Assembly: GCF_000797495.1 (NCBI RefSeq) | Contig: NZ_JTGN01000018.1 | Coordinates: 23,794 to 87,793, forward strand | Reading direction: 5' to 3' | Source of the DNA: Robinsoniella peoriensis | Lineage (GTDB): Bacteria; Bacillota; Clostridia; Lachnospirales; Lachnospiraceae | Length of the DNA: 64,000 bases | Shown here: positions 1-8,771 of the stretch, in pieces | Layout: every line of letters begins with the position of its first letter | How positions within the stretch are numbered: position 1 is the first letter of the stretch | Notes under the pieces: generated by a model | What the model saw: only the letters and a program-made list of their open reading frames with translations | Database searches by the model: none | What the model was told of the DNA's origin: nothing | Made by a program: the position numbers and the translations under genes

Positions 1-485
1 AGCGAATGCCCGCGGGCCGCCAAAAAGTGCTCCGGGAAGGTTAGAAAATGCCAGTTCTGCGGTAAGCCTTCCAAACCAATGTCCTGGTCCGCCCCCTTCT
101 CTTTCCGTACACTACCTACATCTACAAAGCGTCCCCTTACTCAGCTAAACCCCAATATATATAAAAAAAAAGCCCGGTGCCCCCGGGTTTTTTTATTTAA
201 AAGAATTAGGAATCTATTTTACAAAACATATTGAAAATTCACATTGCAAAAAACCTGTTTCAAATCCATATTTTAAGAAAAGAAACCGTTTTATATGCAA
301 TGATTTTAAGCTTAAAAATGAATATATTGCAAAAAGAAAGCAATATGTGGGTAGTGTTTGGCAAAAAATGCAATGCATTGAAAAATAATCTGCCCTATAA
401 TTAAGAAAAACCATAGGAAAAATTGTACAATCTATCCAAAGTAAAACAGACATTGGATGTACGGAATATCAGAAAGGAGCTTGGA
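1..485. other. Upstream intergenic region
   Basis: No convincing gene lies here. Frame 1 from base 1 is open to about base 230 and begins with a Cys/Lys-rich stretch, which could be the tail of a gene truncated by the window edge, but it matches nothing I recognise and runs through a terminator hairpin. The rest is AT-rich with several TTGCAAAA-like words near 245, 327 and 360. A TATAAT at 396-401 may be the -10 of the downstream alpha-glucuronidase gene. It has no good -35 at 17 bp, which would fit an activator-dependent promoter. Confidence 0.4.
163..196. terminator. Rho-independent terminator
   Basis: CCCGG at 173-177 pairs with CCGGG at 183-187 across a 5-base loop. The stem is extended by an A-run on the left and a T-run on the right, so it can act in both directions. 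It separates whatever lies before the window from the xylan-utilisation locus. Confidence 0.8.
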
Positions 486-2417
486 ATGAGTTATGACAAT
501 GCATGGCTGAATTACAGGATGAGGCAGGATTGCCGTGATAAAAAGTATTTTAGTAAGGTGTATGCCGGGGATAACTGCCTGTATACGCAGACAGCAGTCA
601 GGGAGCTGGAAATAGCGGCACGTGGGATACTGGATATTAAGACAGAGCGTGTGGGGAATTGTGAGACAGCAGGTATCTGGCTGAAGCTGGATCAGAATTC
701 AGAGGCTGGAGAAGAGGGATACCATATCCGGGAAAAGGATGGGAGGATTATCATCAGCTCTGCAGGAGACAGAGGACTTTTATATGGGAGTTTCGCCCTG
801 ATCCGACGCTTGCAGCTGGAGCAGACGCTGGAAGGAATCTGCATTGAGCAGGTACCATCCAACCCTTACCGTATGTTAAACCATTGGGATAACATGGATG
901 GCAGCATAGAAAGAGGATATTCCGGCAATTCATTCTTTTTTCAGGACGAGAAGGTCCTTGTAAATGAACGTACCCGTGCATATGCCAGGCTGGCAGCATC
1001 GGCAGGGATCAATGCATCCGTAATCAACAACGTGAATGTAAGAGGAAATGCAACAAAACTTATAACGGATGTGTATGGGGAAGAACTCAGACAGATGTCG
1101 GAAATATTTGCACAATACGGTATCCGCCTGTTTCTGAGCCTGAATTTTGCAGCCCCTATGGAACTTGGTGATCTTGATACGGCAGATCCTTTGGACGATA
1201 GGGTGAAAGCCTGGTGGAAAGAGGCTATGGCAGATATTTTTGGAAGAATCCCCAATCTGGGAGGATTTCTGGTAAAGGCGGATTCCGAAGGACGTCCGGG
1301 ACCTTTTACCTATGGCAGAGACCATGCGGACGGAGCAAATACACTGGCGGAGGCAGCAGCGCCTCATGGAGGAGTGATTATCTGGAGGTGTTTTGTATAT
1401 AACTGCCAGCAGGACTGGAGAGACAGGAAGACGGACAGGGCTAAGGCAGGATATGAAAATTTTATGCCGCTAGATGGAAAGTTTAAGGAAAATGTAATCC
1501 TGCAGATTAAGAACGGTCCTATGGATTTCCAGGTCAGAGAACCGTTATCCCCCCTATTGGACGGGCTTCAGGATACAAATCAGATACTGGAGGTTCAGAT
1601 TGCACAGGAATATACCGGGCAGCAGAGGCATACCTGCTATCTGATCCCTATGTTTAAAGAAATTTTAGATGGATCCTTCCGGAAAAATAACTGGGGCATG
1701 GCTGCAATATCCAATACCGGAAATGACGAAAACTGGACGGGGCATGATCTGGCGGCAGCAAATCTATATGGCTTTGGAAGACTGAGTTTTGATTCTAAGG
1801 TTACCGCAGAAGAGATAGCAGAGGAATGGGCAGTATGTACTTTTGGAAAGAATGAAAAAGTAACAAAAACAGTTGTGAAGATGCTGCTTATGTCCTGGCC
1901 TGCATACGAGAAGTATACATCCCCTCTGGGAATTGGGTGGATGGTAAATCCAAATCACCATTACGGTCCCAATGTAGACGGATATGAGTATGACCGATGG
2001 GGAACATACCACAGGGCTGATCATTTGGGAATCGGTGTGGACAGAAGCTCCCGGGGTACGGGATATGCCCGGCAGTACCGGGAACCGCTTGCATCCATCT
2101 ATGAGAATATCCTGACGTGCCCGGAAGAACTGCTCTTATTTTTCCACCATGTTCCTTATACCTACCGTTTGAGATCGGGAAAGACGCTGATCCAGCACAT
2201 CTACGATACGCATTTCGAAGGAGCGCAAGATGCGGCTGAACTGGCAGTCCTGTGGGATTCACTGGAGGGATGCATTTCAGAAAAGGTATTTGAGCGGGTA
2301 AAAAAACGACTGGAACATCAGAAGGAACATGCAGGAGAATGGAGGGATCAGATTAATACCTATTTTTTCAGAAAAAGTATGATCCCGGATGAAAAAGGAC
2401 GGCATATTTATGAATAA
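486..2417 (+). CDS. aguA: GH67 alpha-glucuronidase
   Basis: A 643-residue protein with no signal peptide, so cytoplasmic. GH67 enzymes remove 4-O-methyl-glucuronic acid from the non-reducing end of short aldouronic acids derived from glucuronoxylan. The three catalytic carboxylates are visible: Glu268 in KADSEGRPGP, Asp347 in NGPMDFQ and Glu375 in QEYTGQ. All three are exactly 17 residues before the catalytic residues I recall for Geobacillus AguA (285, 364, 392). I place the start at ATG 486 because AAAGGAG lies 7-14 bases upstream; an in-frame TTG at 423 has no ribosome site. It heads a cluster with two permeases and a binding protein that would import the aldouronic acids. Family assignment is secure; substrate is inferred from the family. 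Confidence 0.95.
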   Translation: MSYDNAWLNYRMRQDCRDKKYFSKVYAGDNCLYTQTAVRELEIAARGILDIKTERVGNCETAGIWLKLDQNSEAGEEGYHIREKDGRIIISSAGDRGLLYGSFALIRRLQLEQTLEGICIEQVPSNPYRMLNHWDNMDGSIERGYSGNSFFFQDEKVLVNERTRAYARLAASAGINASVINNVNVRGNATKLITDVYGEELRQMSEIFAQYGIRLFLSLNFAAPMELGDLDTADPLDDRVKAWWKEAMADIFGRIPNLGGFLVKADSEGRPGPFTYGRDHADGANTLAEAAAPHGGVIIWRCFVYNCQQDWRDRKTDRAKAGYENFMPLDGKFKENVILQIKNGPMDFQVREPLSPLLDGLQDTNQILEVQIAQEYTGQQRHTCYLIPMFKEILDGSFRKNNWGMAAISNTGNDENWTGHDLAAANLYGFGRLSFDSKVTAEEIAEEWAVCTFGKNEKVTKTVVKMLLMSWPAYEKYTSPLGIGWMVNPNHHYGPNVDGYEYDRWGTYHRADHLGIGVDRSSRGTGYARQYREPLASIYENILTCPEELLLFFHHVPYTYRLRSGKTLIQHIYDTHFEGAQDAAELAVLWDSLEGCISEKVFERVKKRLEHQKEHAGEWRDQINTYFFRKSMIPDEKGRHIYE

Positions 2418-2467
2418 GTTAGAAAGGAAATCGCCCAAGCCAGCTTGCGCTATTCAGAGGTATGAAG

Positions 2468-3439
2468 ATGAAAAAAAGTAGTGGTGATATGTTAAAACCA
2501 AAAGTATCCGGGAAGACAGTGACGTTTGGTAAAAAAGAGTCTCTGCTTCGCCATATAAAAAAGGAATGGAAGCTGTATACTTTCCTTATACTTCCAATCC
2601 TGTACTACATATTATTTAAATATGTTCCGGTCATCGGAAATGTGATTGCTTTTCGCCGGTATAAAGGAGGACCAAACATTTTAGGCCAGGATTGGATTGG
2701 ACTGCGCTATTTCAAACAGTTTCTGACCGATCCCTCGTTCTGGAATGCGTTCTTTAATACCCTGAGGCTTAGCATCGGTTATCTGCTGATCCGGTTTCCG
2801 GCGACGCTGATATTTGCCCTGCTGATCAATGAGATCCGGAAAAAAAGGTGGAAAAAGACGGTACAGACCATTTCCTACCTGCCACATTTTATCTCACTGG
2901 TTGTAGTATGCGGTATGGTTAAGGAATTACTGGCAACGAATGGTCCGGTTAACTCCCTGATTGCTTCTCTGGGATTAGACAAGATTCCTTTCCTCTCCGA
3001 ACCGGGCTGGTTTGATGCTGTCTATATCGGTTCCGGTGTCTGGCAGGCATTGGGGTGGGGAACCATCCTCTATCTGACCGCCATGACAAACATAAATACA
3101 GAGCTGTATGAGGCGGCGGCAATAGACGGGGGCGGAAGGTTCAAACAGGCAATACACGTGACAATTCCCGGAATTCTGCCAACCATTATGACACTGTTGA
3201 TTATGGATATCGGGGGTATCGTAACTTCCAGCAATATGCAGAAAATATTGCTGCTGTATAATCCATTGACCCAGGAACGCGCGGATATCATTGGAACACT
3301 GGTGTATCGAATGGGTATTGCAGGAGGAAATTTCAGCTATGCGGCGGCAGTCGGATTATTTGAGGCTTTAATTGGGCTGATCCTGGTAACCAGTGCAAAC
3401 TTCCTCTCGAAGAAATTTACGGATACATCACTGTGGTAG
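2468..3439 (+). CDS. CUT1 ABC sugar permease, LplB/YtcP type
   Basis: An inner-membrane permease with about six hydrophobic segments and the binding-protein-dependent permease loop (EAAAIDGGG, about residues 215-223) that docks on the ATPase. The N-terminal KYVPVIG and FRRYKGG region is typical of the LplB-type subgroup that imports oligosaccharides or uronate-containing sugars. ATG 2462 and ATG 2468 are both in frame; 2468 sits 7 bases after AGAGG and is preferred. It lies 50 bases after the GH67 gene and pairs with the next permease. No ATPase is encoded nearby, so a shared MsmX-like ATPase is inferred. The likely cargo is aldouronic acid. Confidence 0.9.
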   Translation: MKKSSGDMLKPKVSGKTVTFGKKESLLRHIKKEWKLYTFLILPILYYILFKYVPVIGNVIAFRRYKGGPNILGQDWIGLRYFKQFLTDPSFWNAFFNTLRLSIGYLLIRFPATLIFALLINEIRKKRWKKTVQTISYLPHFISLVVVCGMVKELLATNGPVNSLIASLGLDKIPFLSEPGWFDAVYIGSGVWQALGWGTILYLTAMTNINTELYEAAAIDGGGRFKQAIHVTIPGILPTIMTLLIMDIGGIVTSSNMQKILLLYNPLTQERADIIGTLVYRMGIAGGNFSYAAAVGLFEALIGLILVTSANFLSKKFTDTSLW

Positions 3440-3453
3440 AAAGGAGCAGAATT

Positions 3454-4326
3454 ATGAATAGGAAGCCAACAAAAGGATATCTGGCATTTCAGGCGGTAAA
3501 TACGGTTGTCATGGTGCTTGTGATCATCATCACCCTTTATCCGTTTATCTATCTGATTGCGCAGTCCTTAAGCAGCGACGCTGCAGTCAGCGCCGGACAG
3601 GTTACGCTGTTCCCCATTGATTTCAGCCTGGAGACATACAAGTATATATTAAGAGATGATTCATTTTTTAAATTTTACGGCAACACCATATTCTATTCCA
3701 TAGCCGGAACGGCAATTTCCGTATTCGGAACCGCTATCCTGGCATATCCCCTGTCAAAACCCAGGCTGCGTATGAATAAATTTTTTATTCCGTTTGTGGT
3801 GTTCACCATGTATTTTACAGGAGGCATGATCCCTAACTACATACTGGTAACACAGTGGCTGAAGCTGGGAGATTCCATATGGGCAATCGTACTTCCAGGA
3901 GCGATAAGTACCTTCAATCTGCTGTTGATGAAATCATTTTTTACAGGACTTCCGGAGGAACTGGAAGAAGCGGCGGCAATGGACGGCATGGGAGTCTACG
4001 GTGTATTCGCAAAAATTATTCTGCCTCTTTCCAAGCCGATCCTGGCTACGATGACATTGTTTTATCTGGTAGGGATGTGGAATGAATGGTTTGGACCGTT
4101 CCTGTATCTGGAATCCAGGAACAAATGGCCTATCGCGTTATGGGTAAGACAACTGGTAGAGGGGGCGAATCAGGTGGACATCGGTTCCACCGCAGAGGCA
4201 AGCAGCGTGCAGGCAACATTAAAATCAGCAACAATGGTACTCACTTCATTACCCATTATCTGTGTATACCCATTTGTACAGAAATATTTCGTGCAGGGTA
4301 TGACAATGGGAGCGGTGAAGGGATAG
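3454..4326 (+). CDS. CUT1 ABC sugar permease, LplC/YtcP type
   Basis: Second transmembrane subunit of the importer, 290 residues with six predicted membrane segments, an EEAAAMDGMG coupling loop and the usual C-terminal YFVQGMTMGAVKG ending of this family. ATG 3454 is chosen because AAAGGAG lies 7-14 bases before it; an in-frame GTG at 3433 overlaps the previous stop and lacks a ribosome site. Its stop codon is immediately followed by group II intron sequence that separates it from the binding protein, so the intron entered exactly between two genes of one transporter operon. Confidence 0.92.
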   Translation: MNRKPTKGYLAFQAVNTVVMVLVIIITLYPFIYLIAQSLSSDAAVSAGQVTLFPIDFSLETYKYILRDDSFFKFYGNTIFYSIAGTAISVFGTAILAYPLSKPRLRMNKFFIPFVVFTMYFTGGMIPNYILVTQWLKLGDSIWAIVLPGAISTFNLLLMKSFFTGLPEELEEAAAMDGMGVYGVFAKIILPLSKPILATMTLFYLVGMWNEWFGPFLYLESRNKWPIALWVRQLVEGANQVDIGSTAEASSVQATLKSATMVLTSLPIICVYPFVQKYFVQGMTMGAVKG

Positions 4327-4800
4327 GCGCGTCCAGGAAAGGGCGATTGGTTTAATGGGTGGAAGTCCCATACGGTAAGGCGTAGCGAGCCACCGTTAGC
4401 GAGTCTTGGGTGCTGACTGGTAACAGGCAGGGCTAAGCGTAAGTGGCTGAAATGCAATCGTGAGATGCCATTGAAGGTATTGATGCCAGCACTAAACCGA
4501 AAGCTGGTGGGACACTACCGATACTACGGATTAACGTATAACGTACAGTCGTTGGTGAAGTACCATTATTACACTACGCAACTGCTGTTTCAGTGGATGA
4601 ACCGCAGAAGTCAGAAGAAAAGCTACAACTGGGAGGGATTCAAGCAGATGTTGGATTATTATCCGATGGTATATCCCAAGAGATATTTTAATCTCTATGC
4701 GTAGCTTGCAACTGTAAATGTTATTATGAAGAGCCGTATGCGGGAAAGCCGCACGTACGGTTCTGGAGAGGATTTCATATGGTGACATATGATTTTACTA
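4327..4800 (+). mobile_element. Internally deleted group II intron
   Basis: About 470 bases of group II intron RNA remain. The 5' end begins at or just after the permease stop with GCGCG, where GUGYG is expected, followed by domain I-like sequence around 4355-4460. A fragment encoding only the last part of the intron reverse transcriptase comes next, then an intact-looking domain V at 4731-4763. In domain V, GAGCCGTA pairs with TACGGTTC, a CG bulge is present, and the catalytic AGC is at 4732-4734. A hairpin at 4775-4792 (TCATATG, GTGA loop, CATATGA) is a candidate domain VI. Full introns of this kind are 1.8-2.5 kb, so roughly the first 85% of the reverse transcriptase is gone. Mobility is lost; splicing with help from another maturase is possible but unproven. 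The 3' boundary is estimated. Confidence 0.85.
4465..4704 (+). pseudogene. Group II intron reverse transcriptase, C-terminal remnant
   Basis: The conserved end of LtrA-type maturases is recognisable from about 4486: NRKLVGHYRYYG, then LFQWMNRRSQKKSYNW and a YPxxxPKRYFNLY ending. The RT palm (YADD) and most of the maturase domain are absent, so this cannot be an active enzyme. The 79-codon frame has an in-frame ATG at 4465 but no clear ribosome site. It is the relic left by the deletion inside the intron. Confidence 0.85.
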
Positions 4801-4854
4801 AACCATCCGGAACTTAGTTGTGTAATAAAAATTATTATTCAAGGAGGAATTAAT

Positions 4855-6552
4855 ATGAAGAAGAGATGGACCGCACTAATGATGGCACTTGTTTTGGCAG
4901 GGACACTGACTGCATGCCAGGGAGGAGAAAAGGAATCAGCGTCAGGCAGCAAATCTGATCTGTCAGAATCTGCATCAGCCGGAGCACAGCAGGATTTGGA
5001 TTACGAATTTGGAGAAGACGTAACCTTCCATTCAGATGAACCGGTTGAATATACCATGATGTATTCGGATCATGAAAACTACCCGGTTAAGGATGACTGG
5101 AGGCTGTGGAGTGCAATTAAGGAAAAGTCAAATACAACTTTTAAACTGACCTCGGTAGCCCGGTCAGACTACAATGATAAGGTGACTGCAGCCATAAACA
5201 GCGGAAGCGCGCCGTATATTGTTCCGAAAATCTATGATTCAAAGCCATTTGAGGACAGCGGACAGATCGTCGCTGTCAGTGACTGGGTGCAGTATATGCC
5301 CAACTTCCAGAAACAGGTAAAAGAATGGGGAATGGAAGAAGATTTAAAACAGATACTTGCGGCAGATGGCAAATATTACCGGCTTCCGGGCATGTGGGAA
5401 TCAGTGGCAGGCGGATACTCCTTCATTATCCGTAAAGATATCTTCGAGGCTGCGGGAGTAGACATGAGTAAGGAAGCGCAGTGGACCTGGGAAGATTTCT
5501 ATACGGCGCTTATGAAGGTGAAAGAATATACCGGCAAAGACAATATCTGGTCTGATCAGTTTCAGCTGGGGTGTGCAATGAACATAGCAGCTAATGTGTA
5601 TGGCGTTAAGGCCGGAAATTCTGCTGACGGCGGAGACTGGGGGCTGCAGGATGGAATGAAATTTGATTTTGACAAGAACGAATTTTATTTTGCAGATACT
5701 ACGGAGGACTATAAGGAATTTCTGAGATACTTTAATAAGGTCTATCAGGAAAAAATTCTGGATCCTGAGACCTTCACTCAGGACAGCACCCAGGCACAGG
5801 CTAAATTCTTCCGAGGTGATTCTTACGTCCTGACAGCAAATTACCAGATATTATCTGATATTCAGGCGCAGAACAAAATGCAGGTGGATGGTGCAGAGCT
5901 GTATTTTATGACAACCCCGTCAGGTCCAAAAGGAAATCTGAAAGTATCCAGCGCTTCCGGTCGTTTTGAGAATGGAATTGTGATTACGAAAAATGCATTG
6001 GACGATCTGGGAGAAGATGGGTTTATCAAAATGCTCCGCTTTATTGACTGGCTATGGTATTCTGATGAAGGGCACGAACTGACTCAATGGGGTGTTGAGG
6101 GAGAGACCTATACAAAGGACGACCAGGGAAATATTACCCTGAATTCAGATATTTATTACAATGGTTTTAACCCGGATGCAAAAAAACAGTTGAATGTGGA
6201 ATATGGTTTTGGAGGCGGTGTTTTTGCATACGGAGGTAATGTACAGATTCAGCTTTCCAAATTCACAGAATCCGAAAAAGAGTGGAATGAGAGGATTAAC
6301 GCAAATAAAACAGATCAGAAACTGGCGCCGCCTGTACTTGCTTCGGAGATGCAGAAGGAGGAACTGAATCTGATTAAAGTACCACTGATGGATTATGTTA
6401 ATACTGCGGCACTGGAATTTATCACAGGTAAGAGAGATATTGACAAAGACTGGGCTTCTTATGTAGCTGACTGTGAATCCAAAGGGAGTACGAAATATAC
6501 GGAAGAGGTCAACCAGATATTTTTAGACACAAAGGACATTCTGGGAATGTAA
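4855..6552 (+). CDS. Lipoprotein solute-binding protein, LplA type
   Basis: A 565-residue extracellular binding protein. It starts with a KKR signal peptide and an LTACQ lipobox (Cys at about residue 21), so it should be lipid-anchored on the outer face. The rest is a large extracellular-solute-binding fold with many aromatic and acidic residues. The size (500-570 residues) and pairing with LplB/LplC-type permeases mark the subgroup that binds complex oligosaccharides. The start is ATG 4855 behind AAGGAGG. Although the intron remnant intervenes, it most likely supplies substrate to the permeases at 2468 and 3454; aldouronic acid is inferred from the GH67 gene. Confidence 0.9.
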   Translation: MKKRWTALMMALVLAGTLTACQGGEKESASGSKSDLSESASAGAQQDLDYEFGEDVTFHSDEPVEYTMMYSDHENYPVKDDWRLWSAIKEKSNTTFKLTSVARSDYNDKVTAAINSGSAPYIVPKIYDSKPFEDSGQIVAVSDWVQYMPNFQKQVKEWGMEEDLKQILAADGKYYRLPGMWESVAGGYSFIIRKDIFEAAGVDMSKEAQWTWEDFYTALMKVKEYTGKDNIWSDQFQLGCAMNIAANVYGVKAGNSADGGDWGLQDGMKFDFDKNEFYFADTTEDYKEFLRYFNKVYQEKILDPETFTQDSTQAQAKFFRGDSYVLTANYQILSDIQAQNKMQVDGAELYFMTTPSGPKGNLKVSSASGRFENGIVITKNALDDLGEDGFIKMLRFIDWLWYSDEGHELTQWGVEGETYTKDDQGNITLNSDIYYNGFNPDAKKQLNVEYGFGGGVFAYGGNVQIQLSKFTESEKEWNERINANKTDQKLAPPVLASEMQKEELNLIKVPLMDYVNTAALEFITGKRDIDKDWASYVADCESKGSTKYTEEVNQIFLDTKDILGM

Positions 6553-6586
6553 ATCGTAAATATGCACATATATACCGTGTGCAGGA

Positions 6587-6620
6587 AAGAGGGCTGGCAT
6601 ACCGCACAGCCCTCTTATTT
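6587..6620 (+). terminator. Terminator after binding-protein gene
   Basis: AAGAGGGCTG at 6587-6596 pairs perfectly with CAGCCCTCTT at 6607-6616, followed by ATTT. It ends the transporter transcript before the AraC gene. The weak T-run may allow some read-through. Confidence 0.75.
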
Positions 6621-6649
6621 GGCAGAGCAGACGATACGGAGGAAAACTT

Positions 6650-7540
6650 ATGAAGCAAAGGAATACACATATAATGAAACCCGAAGATGAACGCCAGTAT
6701 ATGCTGAATGATAAATTTGAAATCATGGAAAAGTATGGGGTGCCTACGGGTGCCCTGCAGATTCATTTTCACAATTTTTATGAGATATTGTATATAGTGG
6801 ACGGAACTTTTAACTGCCTTATTGATAACACCACATATTACCTGAAGCGCGGAGACTTCCTCCTGATAGACAGAAATCATATGCATCATTACCAGTATGT
6901 GGAGAAACAGCATGAGGATTCCAAGCGGATACTGCTGTGGATTACAAAAGAATTCTTAAATGAGCTGTCGGGACCGGAAGTGGATCTGACCGGCTGTTTT
7001 ACTATGGAAGGGGCACCGGCTTACCATTTTCCGGCACATCACGAAGATAAACTGGCAGATTACCTGTTTCAGATCCTGTTTGGTATTTCCACAGAAGAGG
7101 GGATAGACGCAGAACAGATGCTGATAGAAAAATCCTTTCTGACTTTATTTTTTGTTTATTTAAACCGGCTGTGTGCCCGACAGAGGTTTCAGTTTACGGA
7201 AGAGGAAACCACAACCAGTGAAATGATGAAAAGAGTAATTGAATATATTGACCGGCATATCGCGGAAACCATTGCAATCGAGGATCTGGTAAACCTTACC
7301 AGCATGACAAGGTATCAGTTTCTGCGCACCTTTAAATCCATTACGAGTATGTCCATCCATGATTTTATTATAAAAAAGAGACTGCTTGCCGCCTGTGAGC
7401 AGATCTGGCAGGGGAGCCAGATCTCTGATGTGTACAAACGGTGCGGCTTTGCAGATTACTCCTCTTTTTTTCGGAATTTTAAAAAGGCATATGACATGTC
7501 ACCCCGGGAGTTTAAAACCTATTTTGAACAGGCTGAGTAG
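6650..7540 (+). CDS. AraC-family regulator with N-terminal cupin
   Basis: A 296-residue transcription factor. Residues about 35-110 form an AraC-type cupin ligand-binding domain (HFHNFYEILYIVDG, GDFLLIDRNHMHHY). Residues about 190-290 carry the double helix-turn-helix with the family signature CGFADYSSFFRNFKKAYDMSPREFK. The start ATG is 9 bases after GGAGG. It follows the GH67 transporter cluster in the same orientation, beyond a terminator, and is the obvious local activator responding to an imported sugar. This role is inferred from position only. Confidence 0.92.
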   Translation: MKQRNTHIMKPEDERQYMLNDKFEIMEKYGVPTGALQIHFHNFYEILYIVDGTFNCLIDNTTYYLKRGDFLLIDRNHMHHYQYVEKQHEDSKRILLWITKEFLNELSGPEVDLTGCFTMEGAPAYHFPAHHEDKLADYLFQILFGISTEEGIDAEQMLIEKSFLTLFFVYLNRLCARQRFQFTEEETTTSEMMKRVIEYIDRHIAETIAIEDLVNLTSMTRYQFLRTFKSITSMSIHDFIIKKRLLAACEQIWQGSQISDVYKRCGFADYSSFFRNFKKAYDMSPREFKTYFEQAE

Positions 7541-7544
7541 CAGT

Positions 7545-8456
7545 TTAAAGTGTTTTGCTTTCCGGAATCGACCAATGCTCCAGATAGGCAGCCTCCGCCG
7601 ACGGTGGATAATACATCTCAACCCCAAAGGCGGCTGTACGGATCTGCTGTTGTTTTAACCAGCGTTCCATGAACTTATCCGCTTTGAACACCGCATCTCC
7701 GTACAGCTGGGAGATATTTTCCGCTTCAAAACCACAGACCAGATATTCACAGGCAGGCATTTCGAAGGTCTGATAGCCATGGACTGTTGTACCTGGAATG
7801 ATTTCTGCACCGGCCATGTAGATGCAGTTCCCTTCTTTTGCATTCCCCAGATACAGGGCACCAAGTTCATTGCCCTCCGGCAGCAGATTGGGAATGAGAG
7901 GCTTGATTTTATGAAAATCCTCCCAGAGTTTCGCACCTGCGGCAACTCCGGTAGTTTCGCCGCCCATAAGCTGGGCAATTGGAATCTCACCTTCAATGCC
8001 GGCAAATGTTCTCGGCTGATCCAGCTTCCGGCGGAAGATTTCAAGTACCATTCCGTCTGTGATTAACGGAACATTCTCGTCTACCATTACATAGTTTAAT
8101 ATGAGATCCGGTTTGATAAAATGATTTAAAACCACTGGATCAGCGCGATACTGTTCCGGAGTGATGCCAAAGGTTTCTTTAAATGCCCTTGTAAAATTTG
8201 AGTGGCTGGAAAATCCGTACTCCATTGCAATATCTACAATGCGGCTGCTGCTGGATTTAAGAATTTCCGAGGCTTTTGACAGTTTACGCATTTTTATATA
8301 ATCATAAACTGTTTTATTAACGAGGCGGCTAAAAAGCCTCTGGAAATAGAATGGAGATAAAGCTGCGATTTTTGCCAGGGTTTCGATTTGTAATTCTTCA
8401 TTTAAGTGTTCTTCTATATAATCGATCGTGAATTGTATTGATTCCCATGCGTGCAT
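7545..8456 (-). CDS. AraC HTH plus GyrI-like effector-binding regulator
   Basis: A 303-residue protein. AraC-type DNA-binding helices come first (residues about 8-105, with YGFSSHSNFTRAFKETFGITPEQYR). A GyrI-like/SOUL-type small-molecule-binding domain follows (about 135-300). This HTH-first order is that of the Rob/SoxS-like and multidrug-sensing group. ATG 8456 is chosen because AGGAGG sits 8 bases upstream; a further in-frame start at 8486 lies upstream of that site. It is convergent with the preceding AraC gene, leaving a 4-base gap. The ligand is unknown; lipophilic or cationic compounds are usual for the family. Confidence 0.9.
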   Translation of the reverse strand: MHAWESIQFTIDYIEEHLNEELQIETLAKIAALSPFYFQRLFSRLVNKTVYDYIKMRKLSKASEILKSSSSRIVDIAMEYGFSSHSNFTRAFKETFGITPEQYRADPVVLNHFIKPDLILNYVMVDENVPLITDGMVLEIFRRKLDQPRTFAGIEGEIPIAQLMGGETTGVAAGAKLWEDFHKIKPLIPNLLPEGNELGALYLGNAKEGNCIYMAGAEIIPGTTVHGYQTFEMPACEYLVCGFEAENISQLYGDAVFKADKFMERWLKQQQIRTAAFGVEMYYPPSAEAAYLEHWSIPESKTL

Positions 8457-8771
8457 AATCTGCACCTCCTTTATTATTGTTGGCAATGAGCCAAGGCAGA
8501 CATGCTTGCATGTCCATTTGGCGGCTGCCGCGATGGCTGGAGCGAGCGTGTCTTAAAATTGTTTTCTGGTTGCTGAATAGAATATACCATATCTCAAGTA
8601 AATTATGCTTATCAAAGAGTGCTCTTTTTTCCTTTCTTTTTTCTTTCCTCAAATTTCTATCAATAATGTTAAGAAATATTAAGTAAATGTTACAATTGTG
8701 AGGATATTACAAACTTATATCACAATATTTCGTTAAAATATTCCTATTCTGGAATGATTGGGGAGAAATAA
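8457..8771. other. Divergent intergenic region with hairpin repeat
   Basis: This gap lies between the divergent AraC/GyrI-like gene and the ABC/ligase operon, so it must hold both promoters. A strong hairpin at 8490-8522 is formed by GCCAA...TTGGC around an inner GACATGC...GCATGTC. AT-rich sequence from 8640 to 8760 contains no promoter I can call with confidence. No gene is seen. Confidence 0.5.
8490..8522. repeat. Imperfect inverted repeat
   Basis: Outer arms GCCAA (8490-8494) and TTGGC (8518-8522) surround inner arms GACATGC (8499-8505) and GCATGTC (8508-8514). The flanking sequence GGCAATGAGCC resembles one arm of the longer inverted repeat at 45812-45859, so both may belong to one intergenic repeat family. 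Confidence 0.55.

Noticed and set aside
1..230. C-terminal end of an upstream gene
   Set aside because: The open frame reads through a clear terminator hairpin and poly-A/T tract, shows no family similarity and cannot be supported without sequence to the left.
4465..4704. Independent small gene
   Set aside because: The sequence is clearly the C-terminal end of a group II intron maturase and is followed directly by domain V.
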